Source of the DNA: Bradyrhizobium sp.
Lineage (GTDB): Bacteria; Pseudomonadota; Alphaproteobacteria; Rhizobiales; Xanthobacteraceae
Reading direction: 5' to 3'
NCBI RefSeq assembly: GCF_027307225.1
Contig: NZ_DAHUXJ010000025.1
Coordinates: 1-64,000 of the forward strand
Length of the DNA: 64,000 nt
In this document: one piece after another, positions 54,348-63,849 of the stretch
Layout: each line of letters starts with the position of its first letter
Position numbering within the stretch: the stretch's first letter is position 1
Translations under genes and position numbers: made by a program
The notes under the pieces: generated by a model
What the model was told of the DNA's origin: nothing
The model's database searches: none
What the model saw: the letters and a program-made list of their open reading frames with translations, nothing else

Positions 54348-54566
54348 TGCGGCCAAGCTATATCAAGATATTGATGGTTGCGCGTGGGGGCTTGTCGGTG
54401 GTCAAGCGCAATTTCGCGTGGGTGATTGGCCATGGAAGCGATCCAATGCCCTGAAAGCCAGCGCAATATTTGCGTCGCGATGTGGAAAAATATGTGACAG
54501 TTTACTACCTGATGCGGGAGTACGATCCTTAACCGAGGATGCACAGACTAAGGACGGAAACTGGTC

Positions 54567-54869
54567 ATGGCGATCGACGACAAAACCAGAACGGAACTCG
54601 AGGCGGCAACCTTTCGGCACCTTCTCCAGCACTTGCGTTCGCGCACCGACGTTCAGAATATCGATCTGATGAACCTGGCGGGCTTCTGCCGCAACTGCCT
54701 GTCCAACTGGCTCAAGGAAGAGGCGGACGCCAAGGGCCTTGCGATGAGCAAGGACGAGAGCCGCGAAGCGATCTACGGCATGCCCTACGAGACCTGGAAA
54801 GAAGAATTTCAGGGCAAGGCAACGCCCGAGCAACTCGCGGCGATGGCCAAAGTCAACCCGGGACATTGA
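54567..54869 (+). CDS. DUF1244 family protein
   Basis: A 100-aa protein: FRHLLQHLRSRTDVQNIDLM, NLAGFCRNCLSNWLKEEADA with two conserved cysteines (C-R-N-C, about residues 41-44) and DESREAIYGMPYETWKEEFQ. These are the hallmarks of DUF1244, a conserved alphaproteobacterial family of unknown function. The ATG at 54567 has AGGA about 13 bases upstream. A clear terminator lies between it and gapR. Confidence 0.88.
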   Translation: MAIDDKTRTELEAATFRHLLQHLRSRTDVQNIDLMNLAGFCRNCLSNWLKEEADAKGLAMSKDESREAIYGMPYETWKEEFQGKATPEQLAAMAKVNPGH

Positions 54870-54991
54870 CGGGCTGCCGATAAGAGGCCTCCGGCGATGG
54901 ATCCGGCGTGTTCCTGTGGGCGCGCTGTGGATGAGCGAGGATGTTGCCTTGACGTAAGCTGCCTGACTCTTGAGGGTCATTCTGCGACATG

Positions 54992-55025
54992 CGCCTCGCG
55001 GTCATCCGCGCGGCGCTTTCTTTTT
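54992..55025 (+). terminator. Rho-independent terminator between the DUF1244 and gapR genes
   Basis: Stem GCGCC-T-CGCGG (54992-55002) with CCGCG-C-GGCGC (55007-55017), a 4-base loop and the tail TTTCTTTTT. It would stop transcription from the DUF1244 gene. Confidence 0.85.
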
Positions 55026-55058
55026 CAGCCTCAACCCAGTCCATTTCAGGAGTAAGCG

Positions 55059-55337
55059 ATGGCCACCTCTGCTGCCGCCGTCAAAGATGACGAAGGCCCC
55101 GCGACGCGATTCGCCAAGGATCAGCTCAAGGCCATCATCGAACGCATCGAGCGGCTGGAGGAGGAAAAGAAGACCATTTCCGACGATATCCGCGACGTCT
55201 ATGCGGAGGCCAAGGGCAATGGCTACGACGTCAAGGCGCTGCGCACCATCATCCGCATGCGCAAGCAGGATGCGAACGAACGCGCCGAACAGGAAACCAT
55301 TCTGGAAACCTATTTGCAGGCGCTCGGAATGCTGTAA
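55059..55337 (+). CDS. gapR: GapR family DNA-binding protein (DUF2312)
   Basis: A 92-aa protein matching the GapR/DUF2312 family: [40 protein letters not shown] and [20 protein letters not shown], a long helix pair that forms a tetramer around DNA. In Caulobacter GapR binds overtwisted, AT-rich DNA and supports replication and topoisomerase action. The start ATG at 55059 follows GGAG. It is its own unit after the terminator at 54992. Confidence 0.9.
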   Translation: MATSAAAVKDDEGPATRFAKDQLKAIIERIERLEEEKKTISDDIRDVYAEAKGNGYDVKALRTIIRMRKQDANERAEQETILETYLQALGML

Positions 55338-55387
55338 CGCGTGTCGCTTCGCCGTGCCCCGCGGTTAGGCTTGCGGGGTGCCTGACG

Positions 55388-56995
55388 TCAGTGCAGCGAC
55401 GCCGTGCGGAAGGCTTGCGTGGTCAGCGGCGCGATGGCTGGGCCGCTGAAGTGATCGGTAGCCAGGCCCGCTTGCGGATCGTCCGAGAAGCCCATGACGA
55501 TCACAGCCTGCGGCTTGACGAACAGCTTGCTCAGCTGGGTCATGTTGGGATCGCCGAGCATCGTCACCGACATGGACGTGCGCGCGCTCGGCGCCAGCAT
55601 CATCATCCGCGTCCACGCATCATCCGCCTCGGGCGCCGTCGGTGTCGAAGTTGCCACGACGCTCCGGCCCTTCGCGACCGCGGTGGTGAGATCATTCGCG
55701 GCCACGGTATGGCGGCTGGCTAAGGCTGCGTGGTCGCCGCGGGGGTGATCGACCGGTGCGGCCGCGTCGGGCGCGTAGGCCATCGCGTCGTAGGCGGCCG
55801 GAACGCTCGCGGTCGATTGCGGGTCGGTCGAGGCGAGGGCGTGGCGGGCGTTCAGGGCCGCGACAAGCGCCGGCGTCGCCTCCTTCAACGCAGCCTGCAT
55901 GTCATCCCAGATGCCGCGCGCGTTGATGATGTCGGCCGGGGTCTGCGGTCTGGTCTCTGCTTCTGCTGCGGCCATCGGTTTCGGCTTCGCCGGCCGCACC
56001 GTCTGCAGGTCCGCTGCCGCGAGTTGCAGCGTTGTGCCCGCAGGTTTTGCGCGCGAGGGACGCCCGGCCTCGGCGGGCTTGGCGGCAACCTGGATAGCCG
56101 GAATGGTCCTGGCTGGAGCAGCCGTGACTACGCCTTCGTCGTCATCATCGGTCGCCCTGTTGCCGAACAGACGCGCCAGCAGGCTGGGCTTGCCGACCTT
56201 GTCCGCATCATCGCCGTCGCCGCGATGCTCGATGTCGGCGCGGGCCAGTTCATAGCCCTTCAGCGGTACGCCATCCGAGGGAACGTGGATCGTGCGTCCG
56301 TCGGGAAAAACCCGTACGAGCTGATCGTGCGTCATGCGCGGCCAGTGGCGAATGTTGCCGGTATCGAGGTGCACGAACGGGGATCCCGAGGTTGGGTAGA
56401 AACCGACGCCGCCACGCTGCAGGCGCAGGCCCGCGTAACGGATCTGCTCAAGCGGCACGTCCGGAATGTAGAAATCCATCGCATGGCCGAGCATGTGCTG
56501 ACTGAAGCGCGCCACGCCGGTGTGGGCGGAGCGGCGGCGGAGCATGGCGTTGGTCTCGGGCGAGCGGTAGGCGGAGATGATCTGGATCGGCTGCTTGCCG
56601 CCGACGTCGTGATTGACCTCCCAGATGATGTCGAACAGGTGGGGATCCATCGTGGTCTGTTCCTGGGTGCGCCAGTCACGCAGGAAGTGGTTGAGCTGCT
56701 TCAAGGCCTCTTCGTCAAAGCGGCCGTCGCGCTTGAAGGTGACGGTGAGGTCTTCGCCGGAATGGGTGTGATGGAAGGAGAGCGTGCGGGTTTCGTTGAG
56801 GGCGGTCGCGTCGGGGATGGAGCCGATCGCGGCAAGCAGCAGCGCCGAGGCCAAGCCGAGCTGCAATCCGGCCTTGGGCCAAGACAGCAGATTAAGCTGG
56901 CGCGCAAAACCGGTCAGCACGTAATGAGCCCACCCCGACAGACCGAGCGTTGAAATTCTTTCGCAACCTCGTGTGGCGAAAGAGGGTAAACGCAC
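55388..56995 (-). CDS. DUF882 / M15-type peptidase-like cell wall protein
   Basis: A 535-aa protein with an N-terminal hydrophobic segment (LQLGLASALLLAAIGSIPDA). The DUF882/YcbK domain has zinc-binding residues in SQHMLGHAMDFYI (His and Asp, about residues 165-172) and GSPFVHLDTGNIRHWP (His, about 207), with the upstream IQIISAYRSPETNAMLRRRS. It is expected to cut peptidoglycan peptides. The C-terminal half is a long Ala/Pro-rich extension of no known domain. The next gene upstream, an L,D-transpeptidase, suggests a shared cell-wall role. Confidence 0.85.
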   Translation of the reverse strand: MRLPSFATRGCERISTLGLSGWAHYVLTGFARQLNLLSWPKAGLQLGLASALLLAAIGSIPDATALNETRTLSFHHTHSGEDLTVTFKRDGRFDEEALKQLNHFLRDWRTQEQTTMDPHLFDIIWEVNHDVGGKQPIQIISAYRSPETNAMLRRRSAHTGVARFSQHMLGHAMDFYIPDVPLEQIRYAGLRLQRGGVGFYPTSGSPFVHLDTGNIRHWPRMTHDQLVRVFPDGRTIHVPSDGVPLKGYELARADIEHRGDGDDADKVGKPSLLARLFGNRATDDDDEGVVTAAPARTIPAIQVAAKPAEAGRPSRAKPAGTTLQLAAADLQTVRPAKPKPMAAAEAETRPQTPADIINARGIWDDMQAALKEATPALVAALNARHALASTDPQSTASVPAAYDAMAYAPDAAAPVDHPRGDHAALASRHTVAANDLTTAVAKGRSVVATSTPTAPEADDAWTRMMMLAPSARTSMSVTMLGDPNMTQLSKLFVKPQAVIVMGFSDDPQAGLATDHFSGPAIAPLTTQAFRTASLH

Positions 56996-57107
56996 CCTTA
57001 ACGCGGGCGGGTTAAGTGAGACTTAACCCGCATCCCCAAGCCGCAAAGGAAAGATAACCCATCGAGTGTGGCGAAAACTTGCCCAGTGGACGGTGATCAA
57101 TGTGGAA

Positions 57108-57136
57108 AAAGGCCCCGTCCACTGGACGAGGCCTTT
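57108..57136 (-). terminator. Rho-independent terminator after the L,D-transpeptidase gene
   Basis: Read on the minus strand: AAAGGCCTCGTCC, loop AGT, GGACGGGGCCTTT followed by further T residues. It lies 30 bases after the stop. Confidence 0.85.
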
Positions 57137-57165
57137 GATTTGACTAGGCAATCTCGAGTTGCGGC

Positions 57166-59385
57166 TCAGCGCTGGTAGTACCACTGCCCGCCCTGGGGCT
57201 GTGCCTGACCACGGCGGCGGCCCGGAGGGGGCGCGGGTGGCGGCATCGGGGCGCCGAACAGCCGCTCGAAGAAGGACGGCCCTGACGACCACGAATTGTC
57301 GCTGGCGAAGTGCAGGTTGTTCACCGGCTTCACATAGTTCGGCTGGGCATGGGCAATCACCGCCTCCAGGTCCTTGTTGTGACCCGAGCGCAGCAGCGAC
57401 AGCATGATGGCGTCGCGGCCATAGACGTCCTTGCGGAATTGCAGGTTGCCATCGTTGTCCACGAACGCGGTCTGGTAGGTGATGTTGACCGGGATAGGCG
57501 TCGGGAATTTCAGGTCGATCTCGCTCGTACCATACATGCTGCGGATTTTATCCGGCGTGTAGTGGCTGTTTTGATCAGTGATGTTGAGCAGGATCGATGC
57601 GTACTGATCCGGATTCTGCACCCGCATGCAGCCGTGGCTGAAAGCACGTTCTTCCCTGGCGAACAGGTTCTTGTCCGGAGTGTCGTGCTGATAGACCAGG
57701 AACTTGTTGGGGAAGTTGAAGCGGATGCGGCCGAGCGCATTTCGCTCTCCCGGGGGCTGCGAAATATGGATGGTGCCGTCCGGATTGTGCTCGAGCCTGA
57801 GCCCCATGCGTTCCAGCACCGTCGGGTCCTGCTGCAAAGCTGGCAGGTATTCGTTGTAGATGATCGACGGCGGCACGTTCCAGGTCGGATTGACGGTGAT
57901 GTACTTCATCGTCTCCGTCAAAAGCGGCGTCGCGTGAATGCCGGGCTGACCGGTGACCACGCGCGTGGTCCAGACCTGCGCGCCGTGCTGCATGACCTTC
58001 AGCGTGTAATCCGGAATGTTGAGGATGACATAGGCGTCGCCAATCGAGGGCGCGCCGAGATCGCGCGGCAGCCAGCGCCAGCGCTCCATGTTGACGACGA
58101 TCGTATCGATCTGCTTGTCGCGCTTCGGGCTGTTGATCGCCTTGACGGTCCGTTCGTCGAGGATGCCGGTCGGCTTCAACTCGGCCATCGCCTGGAATTT
58201 GCGGACGGCTTCCGCGACCTTGGCGTCGTAGCGGCGGTCGTCGGGATCTTCGCTGATGCCGAGCTTGGCGCGCAACTGCGGAACGCGATCGTCTTCCTGC
58301 ACGACCTCGGGTTGCTTCTTGCGCGCGGCCGTGTATTTAAGCGCCGGGCCGTCGGCGATCCGGATCACGTGTCCGTCACTTTCGCCACGCAATTCAGCGA
58401 GCTTCTTCTTCAGCGCCTGATAGAGCTTCTGTGGCGGGTTGTAGCTGTCGAGGGCAGCCGAAGCGTCCTTGGCCGAGGTGACGTTGGCGAGCACCTCGTT
58501 CGGATCGGTCGGGTGTTCCGGATATTGAATGTCACCCGACACCTGCGACCAGTGCATCCGGCCGCTCTGGGCCTGCCGCGCGTAGTCGAGCATGCTCATG
58601 GTCAGCTTCAGGTCTGCATCGGCCAGCGCATCGGGCGTGGTCGCGGCAGCGAAATCCGGCACCGGATAGTCCGCCGGATTCAACCCGTCGGAAGCAGCGC
58701 CCTTCAGCCGCGCCACGACGCCCTTGGCGGTCTCGGTCAGCTTGCCACTCTGCGTCCAGATCGGAGCGAAGTCGCGCGCGGTATAGAATTTCTCCACCGC
58801 AGTCCGCTCCGCCTTGTGCTCGAAACGTACCGCCTTCGACCCGACCAGCTCGCGCAGCTTGTCGGCAGCCGGTTGATCGTCGGGCGCGACGCTGCTCGCG
58901 GCCTTGACGGGCTCCTTGGCGGGCTCGGGCGAAGCAACGGTCGGGGCCGGCGCTGCCGCCGGGGCGGGCGTTGCGGTTGCGGTGTCGCTCTTGGCCGCGT
59001 CGCTGGTGGTGGGTTCGGTCTTGTTCGCCTCTTCCTTCGCAGGTTCGGTGGCTTCAGATTTGGCGGGTTCGGAGGCCGGAACGGTTGCGACATCCGCCGG
59101 CTCGGCTGCCGGTGCGGCCGTTGTCGTCGTCGCGGCAGGCGTCGTTGCAGCTGTTTTGGCCGTGTCGGGCGATGCGGTGTCCATCTTGAAGTCGGCCGCG
59201 GTGGGCGGCGGGACGTTGGCAGGTTCGGGGCGAGGGATTGCGGCGTCGATCGCAAGCTCGGCGGCGGAACTACGCGGCGTATCGCTTTGCGCCAATGCAG
59301 AACCCGCCGACACCGTGAGGAAGGTCGCCGCGACCGTCATCAGGACGAGGTCGTATCCACGGGTCTTCCAACAGTCACGCATCAT
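57166..59385 (-). CDS. L,D-transpeptidase (YcbB/LdtD-like)
   Basis: A protein of about 739 aa. Signal peptide (VLMTVAATFLTVSAGSALAQ), then a 130-residue Ala/Pro/Glu/Lys-rich linker, a helical domain (FYTARDFAPIWTQSGKLTET), a peptidoglycan-binding motif (VAEAVRKFQAMAELKPTGIL) and a C-terminal YkuD domain with catalytic Cys586 in SHGCMRVQNPDQYA. It forms 3-3 cross-links in peptidoglycan. ATG codons at 59385 and 59382 and a GTG at 59388 are possible starts; AAGGGG lies upstream. A terminator follows. Confidence 0.9.
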   Translation of the reverse strand: MMRDCWKTRGYDLVLMTVAATFLTVSAGSALAQSDTPRSSAAELAIDAAIPRPEPANVPPPTAADFKMDTASPDTAKTAATTPAATTTTAAPAAEPADVATVPASEPAKSEATEPAKEEANKTEPTTSDAAKSDTATATPAPAAAPAPTVASPEPAKEPVKAASSVAPDDQPAADKLRELVGSKAVRFEHKAERTAVEKFYTARDFAPIWTQSGKLTETAKGVVARLKGAASDGLNPADYPVPDFAAATTPDALADADLKLTMSMLDYARQAQSGRMHWSQVSGDIQYPEHPTDPNEVLANVTSAKDASAALDSYNPPQKLYQALKKKLAELRGESDGHVIRIADGPALKYTAARKKQPEVVQEDDRVPQLRAKLGISEDPDDRRYDAKVAEAVRKFQAMAELKPTGILDERTVKAINSPKRDKQIDTIVVNMERWRWLPRDLGAPSIGDAYVILNIPDYTLKVMQHGAQVWTTRVVTGQPGIHATPLLTETMKYITVNPTWNVPPSIIYNEYLPALQQDPTVLERMGLRLEHNPDGTIHISQPPGERNALGRIRFNFPNKFLVYQHDTPDKNLFAREERAFSHGCMRVQNPDQYASILLNITDQNSHYTPDKIRSMYGTSEIDLKFPTPIPVNITYQTAFVDNDGNLQFRKDVYGRDAIMLSLLRSGHNKDLEAVIAHAQPNYVKPVNNLHFASDNSWSSGPSFFERLFGAPMPPPAPPPGRRRGQAQPQGGQWYYQR

Positions 59386-59388
59386 CAC

Positions 59389-59757
59389 ACCCCTTGGGTG
59401 AACTGCTCCAATTTCGGAGCAGCTTTCGTATGTCCGTCAAAGCGTTCGCGAAAGCGCCGGACCGGTTGGATTCTGAAGCTCATTTCGTTGAAATTGTGCT
59501 CCAGGGCTTCAGATTTGGCATGGCTGCCGCAACGATTCATGCGCAGACGATACATGGGCGTCCCTCATGCGGCCAGCAGACGGAGACACAACTCACGACA
59601 AACTGACCACAAAGCATCCACTTGCATCGCTTTGCCTCGGGTTTTTGTCATGTGAGCCACCATTTGTCTGTCACTTGCGGGCAACGGTTCAAATGTTCCG
59701 GCCCGCCAGAGTTTCGGTCGCTTCCGCGTGTTACGGGTGCAGCGTTGCTATCAAGTC
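59389..59757. other. Gap between the L,D-transpeptidase and the response regulator genes
   Basis: About 370 bases with no supported gene. Short plus-strand frames (for example 59622-59900) have unlikely composition and overlap the response-regulator gene. The left part is the leader of the minus-strand transpeptidase gene. No repeat, RNA or terminator is evident to me. Confidence 0.4.
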
Positions 59758-61269
59758 TCATCCTGCCCGATCCGTTCCGCCACTTGCGGAGTCCGGCGCC
59801 TCTTCGTCGAGCTTGCGATAGAGAGTTGATCGTCCGATTTTCAACCGGCGCGCCACCTCCGACATCTGCCCGCGGTAATGTGAAATCGCGAAGCGAATGA
59901 TCTCGCCTTCCAATTCCTCGAGCGGCCGGACTTCGCCGCCACTCGTCAGCATCGAAAGCACGCCGGCGGCCGATGCCGGCAGTGGCGCAATAGGTATCTC
60001 GTTACCGGATATCATGTCTGGCGCGGTCGCATGAAAGGCTGGCTCGACGATTAGCGGCTCGCCAAATGTGGTCGACGTTGATGGCGAGGAGGGGCCTGTC
60101 ATCTGCGGGAAGTCGGAGGCGCCGAGCTGATCGCCCTCGCTCATGACGACGGCGCGATAGATGGCGTTCTCCAGTTGCCGGATGTTGCCCGGCCAATCCA
60201 TCTGCGCCAGATGCGCCATCGCCTCGCCGCTGACACCGGTGATGTGCCGGTTTTCTTCGGCGCAGAACCGCGCCAGGAAATGCCGCACCAGGTGCGGAAT
60301 ATCTTCGCGCCGCATCCGCAGGGACGGAATGGTCAGCGGCAGGACGTGAAGGCGGTAGAACAGGTCTTCGCGAAAATGTCCGCTTTTGACGCGGTCGAGC
60401 AATTTGCGATTGGTCGCGGAAACAATCCGCACGTCGACCTTGACCGGCTTGCGTGCGCCGACCGCCTCGACCGTCCCTTCCTGCAAGGTGCGCAGGAGCT
60501 TGACCTGGGCTGTCAGCGGCAGCTCCGAGACCTCGTCGAGAAACAGCGTGCCGCCGGAAGCTTCGACGAATTTGCCGGCATGGCGTTCGGTGGCCCCCGT
60601 GAACGCGCCCTTTTCGTGCCCGAACAGAATCGACTCGACCAGATTGTCGGGAATCGCGCCGCAATTGACCGCGACGAACGGCTTTGATTTGCGTTCGCCG
60701 CTGCCGTGAATGGCGCGTGCGAACAATTCCTTGCCGACGCCGGATTCGCCCTCGATCAGCACCGGAATGGTGGAAGCCGCGGCCTTTTTCGCGGTTCGCA
60801 TCACCCCGGCCATCATTTCGCTGCGGGTGATGATGTCGGCGAAGGTGAGCTGGCCTTCGCGGCTGTGGCGGATGCGTTGCAGTTCGCCCTTCAACGCGCT
60901 CGTGGTGAGGGCATTTTGCAGACTGACCTGAAGTCGCTCCATGCCGACCGGCTTGACGACAAAATCCTGGGCGCCGGCGCGCATCGCCGAGACGACGTTG
61001 TCGATGCCGCCATGGGCCGTCTGCACCACCACCGGAATGGCAAGGCCGATTTCGCGGAGCTTGACCAGGACGCCCATGCCGTCGAGGCCGGGCATCACAA
61101 GGTCGAGTACCATGGCGTCGACGGGAGGGGCGTCGGGGGTGGTCAAGAACGCGATCGCGGCATCGCCGGAATCGACCGTGACCGCCTCATGGCCGCACTT
61201 TTGCACCATATTCTCAACCAGGCGGCGTTGCACCGCATCGTCGTCGGCGATCAAAATGGTGGCAGGCAT
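59758..61269 (-). CDS. Sigma-54-dependent response regulator (NtrC family)
   Basis: A 503-aa protein. Receiver domain with phosphoacceptor Asp in AMVLDLVMPGLDGMGVLVKL (about residue 54), conserved Lys in DFVVKPVGMERL; AAA domain with Walker A GESGVGKELFARAIHGSG, sigma-54 contact motif EKGAFTGATERH and Walker B LFLDEVSELP; C-terminal Fis-type helix-turn-helix (MSEVARRLKIGRSTLYRKLD). It activates sigma-54 promoters after phosphorylation; no histidine kinase gene is adjacent. The start MPATILIADD at 61269 is preferred over 61290. Divergent from pepF. Confidence 0.94.
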   Translation of the reverse strand: MPATILIADDDAVQRRLVENMVQKCGHEAVTVDSGDAAIAFLTTPDAPPVDAMVLDLVMPGLDGMGVLVKLREIGLAIPVVVQTAHGGIDNVVSAMRAGAQDFVVKPVGMERLQVSLQNALTTSALKGELQRIRHSREGQLTFADIITRSEMMAGVMRTAKKAAASTIPVLIEGESGVGKELFARAIHGSGERKSKPFVAVNCGAIPDNLVESILFGHEKGAFTGATERHAGKFVEASGGTLFLDEVSELPLTAQVKLLRTLQEGTVEAVGARKPVKVDVRIVSATNRKLLDRVKSGHFREDLFYRLHVLPLTIPSLRMRREDIPHLVRHFLARFCAEENRHITGVSGEAMAHLAQMDWPGNIRQLENAIYRAVVMSEGDQLGASDFPQMTGPSSPSTSTTFGEPLIVEPAFHATAPDMISGNEIPIAPLPASAAGVLSMLTSGGEVRPLEELEGEIIRFAISHYRGQMSEVARRLKIGRSTLYRKLDEEAPDSASGGTDRAG

Positions 61270-61400
61270 GGTGTTCCTCGCACGCAACAACTATCTGTCT
61301 CGAATCGGGGCACTCTGGCCGACGTCGATTAACGACCGCTTAAACTTCTCTCCATCGTTGGGCTTGCCGCCGCTTTTGACTGATACGGGTTTCGAACAAG

Positions 61401-63257
61401 ATGACCTCGCGCTCCTCATCCGCTCTCAGCAGATCGACCGTCCAACGCAAGACCAACTCCAAAAAAGCCGCTGGCTCCAGGGCGGACAGGCTGCCGGAAT
61501 GGAATCTGGCGGATCTCTATTCCGGGATCGGCGCGCCGGAAGTGACGCGCGACCTCGACACGCTGGATCGCGAATGTGTCGCGTTTGAGAATGACTGCAA
61601 AGGCAGGCTCGCCGAGCGGACCGCAGGCGAGGGCGGTGGTCTCTGGCTTGCGGAAGCCGTGAAGCGCTACGAGGCGATCGACGATCTCGCCGGCCGGCTC
61701 AGTTCCTTCGCCGGGCTGGTGCATGCCGGCGACAGCATCGATCCCGTGATTTCGAAATTCTACGGCGACGTTTCCGAGCGGCTGACCAGCGCCTCCTTGC
61801 ATCTGTTGTTCTTTGCCCTAGAGCTCAACCGCATCGACGATACCGTGATCGAGAACGCGATGCAGACGGCCGAGCTTGCGCACTACCGGCCCTGGATCGA
61901 GGATCTGCGCAAGGACAAGCCCTATCAGCTCGATGATCGCAGCGAGCAACTGTTCCATGAGAAGTCCCAGACCGGCTATTCCGCCTGGAACCGGTTGTTC
62001 GACCAGACTATCTCCGGCCTGCGCTTCAAAGTCGCCGGCAAGGAACTTGCGATCGAACCGACGCTTGGCCTGTTGCAGGACCGCGACGGCGTCAAGCGCA
62101 AGGCGGCAGCGGAGGCGCTTGCCAAGAGCTTCAAGGCCAATGAGCGAACGTTTGCGCTCATCACCAATACGCTCGCCAAGGACAAGGAAATTTCCGATCG
62201 CTGGCGCGGCTTCAAGGATGTTGCGGATTCGCGCCATCTGAACAACCGCGTCGAGCGCGAGGTAGTCGATGCGCTGGTGGCAGCCGTGCGGGCGGCCTAT
62301 CCAAAACTCTCGCACCGCTATTACCGCCTCAAGGCCGGCTGGTTCAGAAAGAAGAAGCTCCCGCATTGGGATCGCAACGCACCGCTGCCCTTTGCAGCGA
62401 CCGGTGCGATCGCCTGGGGCGACGCCAGAAACATGGTGCTGTCGGCGTATCGCGGCTTCTCGCCGGAAATGGCCGGGATCGCCGAGCGTTTTTTCACCGA
62501 CCGCTGGATCGACGCGCCGGTGCGGCCGGGCAAGGCGCCGGGCGCCTTCTCGCATCCGACGACGCCATCGGCGCACCCCTACGTGCTGATGAATTATCAG
62601 GGCAAGCCGCGCGATGTGATGACGCTCGCCCACGAACTCGGCCATGGCGTGCACCAGGTGCTTGCGGCAAAGAACGGCGCGCTGATGGCACCGACGCCAC
62701 TGACACTCGCGGAGACGGCGAGCGTGTTCGGCGAAATGCTGACCTTCCGCCGCCTGCTCGGCGAAACCAAGAACGTCAGGCAGCGTCAGGCCCTGCTCGC
62801 CGGCAAGGTTGAGGACATGATCAACACGGTGGTGCGCCAGATCGCGTTCTACACGTTCGAGCGTGCGGTCCACACCGAGCGCAAGAACGGCGAACTGACC
62901 GCCAAGCGCATCGGCGAACTCTGGCTCGGCGTTCAGGGCGAGAGCTTGGGCGCGGCGATCGATATCCGGCCGGGTTACGAAAACTTCTGGATGTACATCC
63001 CGCACTTCATCCATTCGCCGTTCTATGTCTACGCCTATGCTTTCGGCGATTGCCTGGTGAATTCGCTCTATGGCGCCTATGAAAAGGCCCAAAGCGGCTT
63101 CGCCGAACGCTACCTGGCGATGCTGTCGGCCGGCGGCACCAGGCACTATTCGGAGCTATTGAAGCCGTTCGGCCTCGATGCCAGGGATCCCCGATTCTGG
63201 GACGGGGGGCTGTCGGTCATTTCCGGCATGATCGACGAGTTGGAGGCGATGGGCTGA
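61401..63257 (+). CDS. pepF: M3 family oligoendopeptidase (PepF-like)
   Basis: A 618-aa cytoplasmic zinc peptidase. The active site HELGH (411-415) lies in VMTLAHELGHGVHQVLAAKN, with the downstream Glu in PLTLAETASVFGEMLTFRRL. Other M3/PepF parts: WNLADLYSGIGAPEVTRDLD near the start and FYVYAYAFGDCLVNSLYGAY near the end. It cuts short peptides. The ATG at 61401 is the first in frame; the first 30 residues are Ser/Lys-rich and poorly conserved-looking. Divergent from the response regulator gene. Confidence 0.94.
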   Translation: MTSRSSSALSRSTVQRKTNSKKAAGSRADRLPEWNLADLYSGIGAPEVTRDLDTLDRECVAFENDCKGRLAERTAGEGGGLWLAEAVKRYEAIDDLAGRLSSFAGLVHAGDSIDPVISKFYGDVSERLTSASLHLLFFALELNRIDDTVIENAMQTAELAHYRPWIEDLRKDKPYQLDDRSEQLFHEKSQTGYSAWNRLFDQTISGLRFKVAGKELAIEPTLGLLQDRDGVKRKAAAEALAKSFKANERTFALITNTLAKDKEISDRWRGFKDVADSRHLNNRVEREVVDALVAAVRAAYPKLSHRYYRLKAGWFRKKKLPHWDRNAPLPFAATGAIAWGDARNMVLSAYRGFSPEMAGIAERFFTDRWIDAPVRPGKAPGAFSHPTTPSAHPYVLMNYQGKPRDVMTLAHELGHGVHQVLAAKNGALMAPTPLTLAETASVFGEMLTFRRLLGETKNVRQRQALLAGKVEDMINTVVRQIAFYTFERAVHTERKNGELTAKRIGELWLGVQGESLGAAIDIRPGYENFWMYIPHFIHSPFYVYAYAFGDCLVNSLYGAYEKAQSGFAERYLAMLSAGGTRHYSELLKPFGLDARDPRFWDGGLSVISGMIDELEAMG

Positions 63258-63373
63258 CCCGGCCCTTTGCCCCAGGTTTCCCGATAAAACAGGGACAATT
63301 GGCCTTCCAAATGACCCGATAGGCAGTGCGGCGTTGCCCTGCCTTTCGGTTTGCGGTAATTGCACGCCAGCAC

Positions 63374-63541
63374 ATAGTAGAGCGAATTTGACATTCGCAA
63401 CCCCGTGGCCGCGAGTTCTCTTGGCGAACGTCAAATCCAAAGCTCCACTAGAAAATCCGTATTTGCTAGTGTCCCTTCGGTTCTGACATTCGTAAACGAA
63501 CTTGCCGCGACAGCGTACGAATGTCAGAACCGGGACACTAG
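63374..63541 (+). repeat. Composite hairpin unit C+D
   Basis: C (63374-63451): arms GAATTTGACATTCGC and GCGAACGTCAAATCC, loop GCCGCGA. D (63466-63541): ends CTAGTGTCCC/GGGACACTAG, arms GGTTCTGACATTCGTA and TACGAATGTCAGAACC, loop with GCCGCGA. A 14-base AT-rich spacer joins them. The inverted counterpart lies before tolQ (32054-32206). The unit ends 19 bases before the oxidase subunit IV start. Confidence 0.92.
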
Positions 63542-63560
63542 AGATTCACTGGGGACAACG

Positions 63561-63713
63561 ATGGCTAACCATAGCGAAGTGGCCTACACGACCGCGGACG
63601 GCAATGACTACGAGGCCCACGAGCAGACCTATGAGGGCTTCATCAAGCTGGTGAAGTACGGCACCTCCGCCGTCATCGTTCTCGTCATCCTGATGGCGAT
63701 TTTCCTCGTTTGA
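63561..63713 (+). CDS. aa3-type cytochrome c oxidase subunit IV
   Basis: A 50-aa protein: a charged N-terminal half (EAHEQTYEGFIKLVKYG) and one membrane helix (SAVIVLVILMAIFLV). This is the pattern of the small bacterial aa3-type oxidase subunit IV, which packs against the oxidase core. The ATG at 63561 is preceded by GGGG 7-10 bases upstream. A C+D hairpin unit lies directly before it and pntA follows after 136 bases. Confidence 0.85.
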   Translation: MANHSEVAYTTADGNDYEAHEQTYEGFIKLVKYGTSAVIVLVILMAIFLV

Positions 63714-63849
63714 TATTTGACGCTCGCGCCGCCACCCGGCGCCGCGATTTTAGAAGAAGCTCGCAGGTAACCAGTTGCAAGGCCGGTGCCGGATTTGCCA
63801 ATCTGGCCATCATCACGCCTGCGATTGTTCCGCGCCGCGGGGAGGCCCC

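Noticed and set aside
57310..59655. 781-aa open frame on the + strand
   Set aside because: Antisense shadow of the L,D-transpeptidase gene; the translation is Arg/Gly-rich and has no domain.
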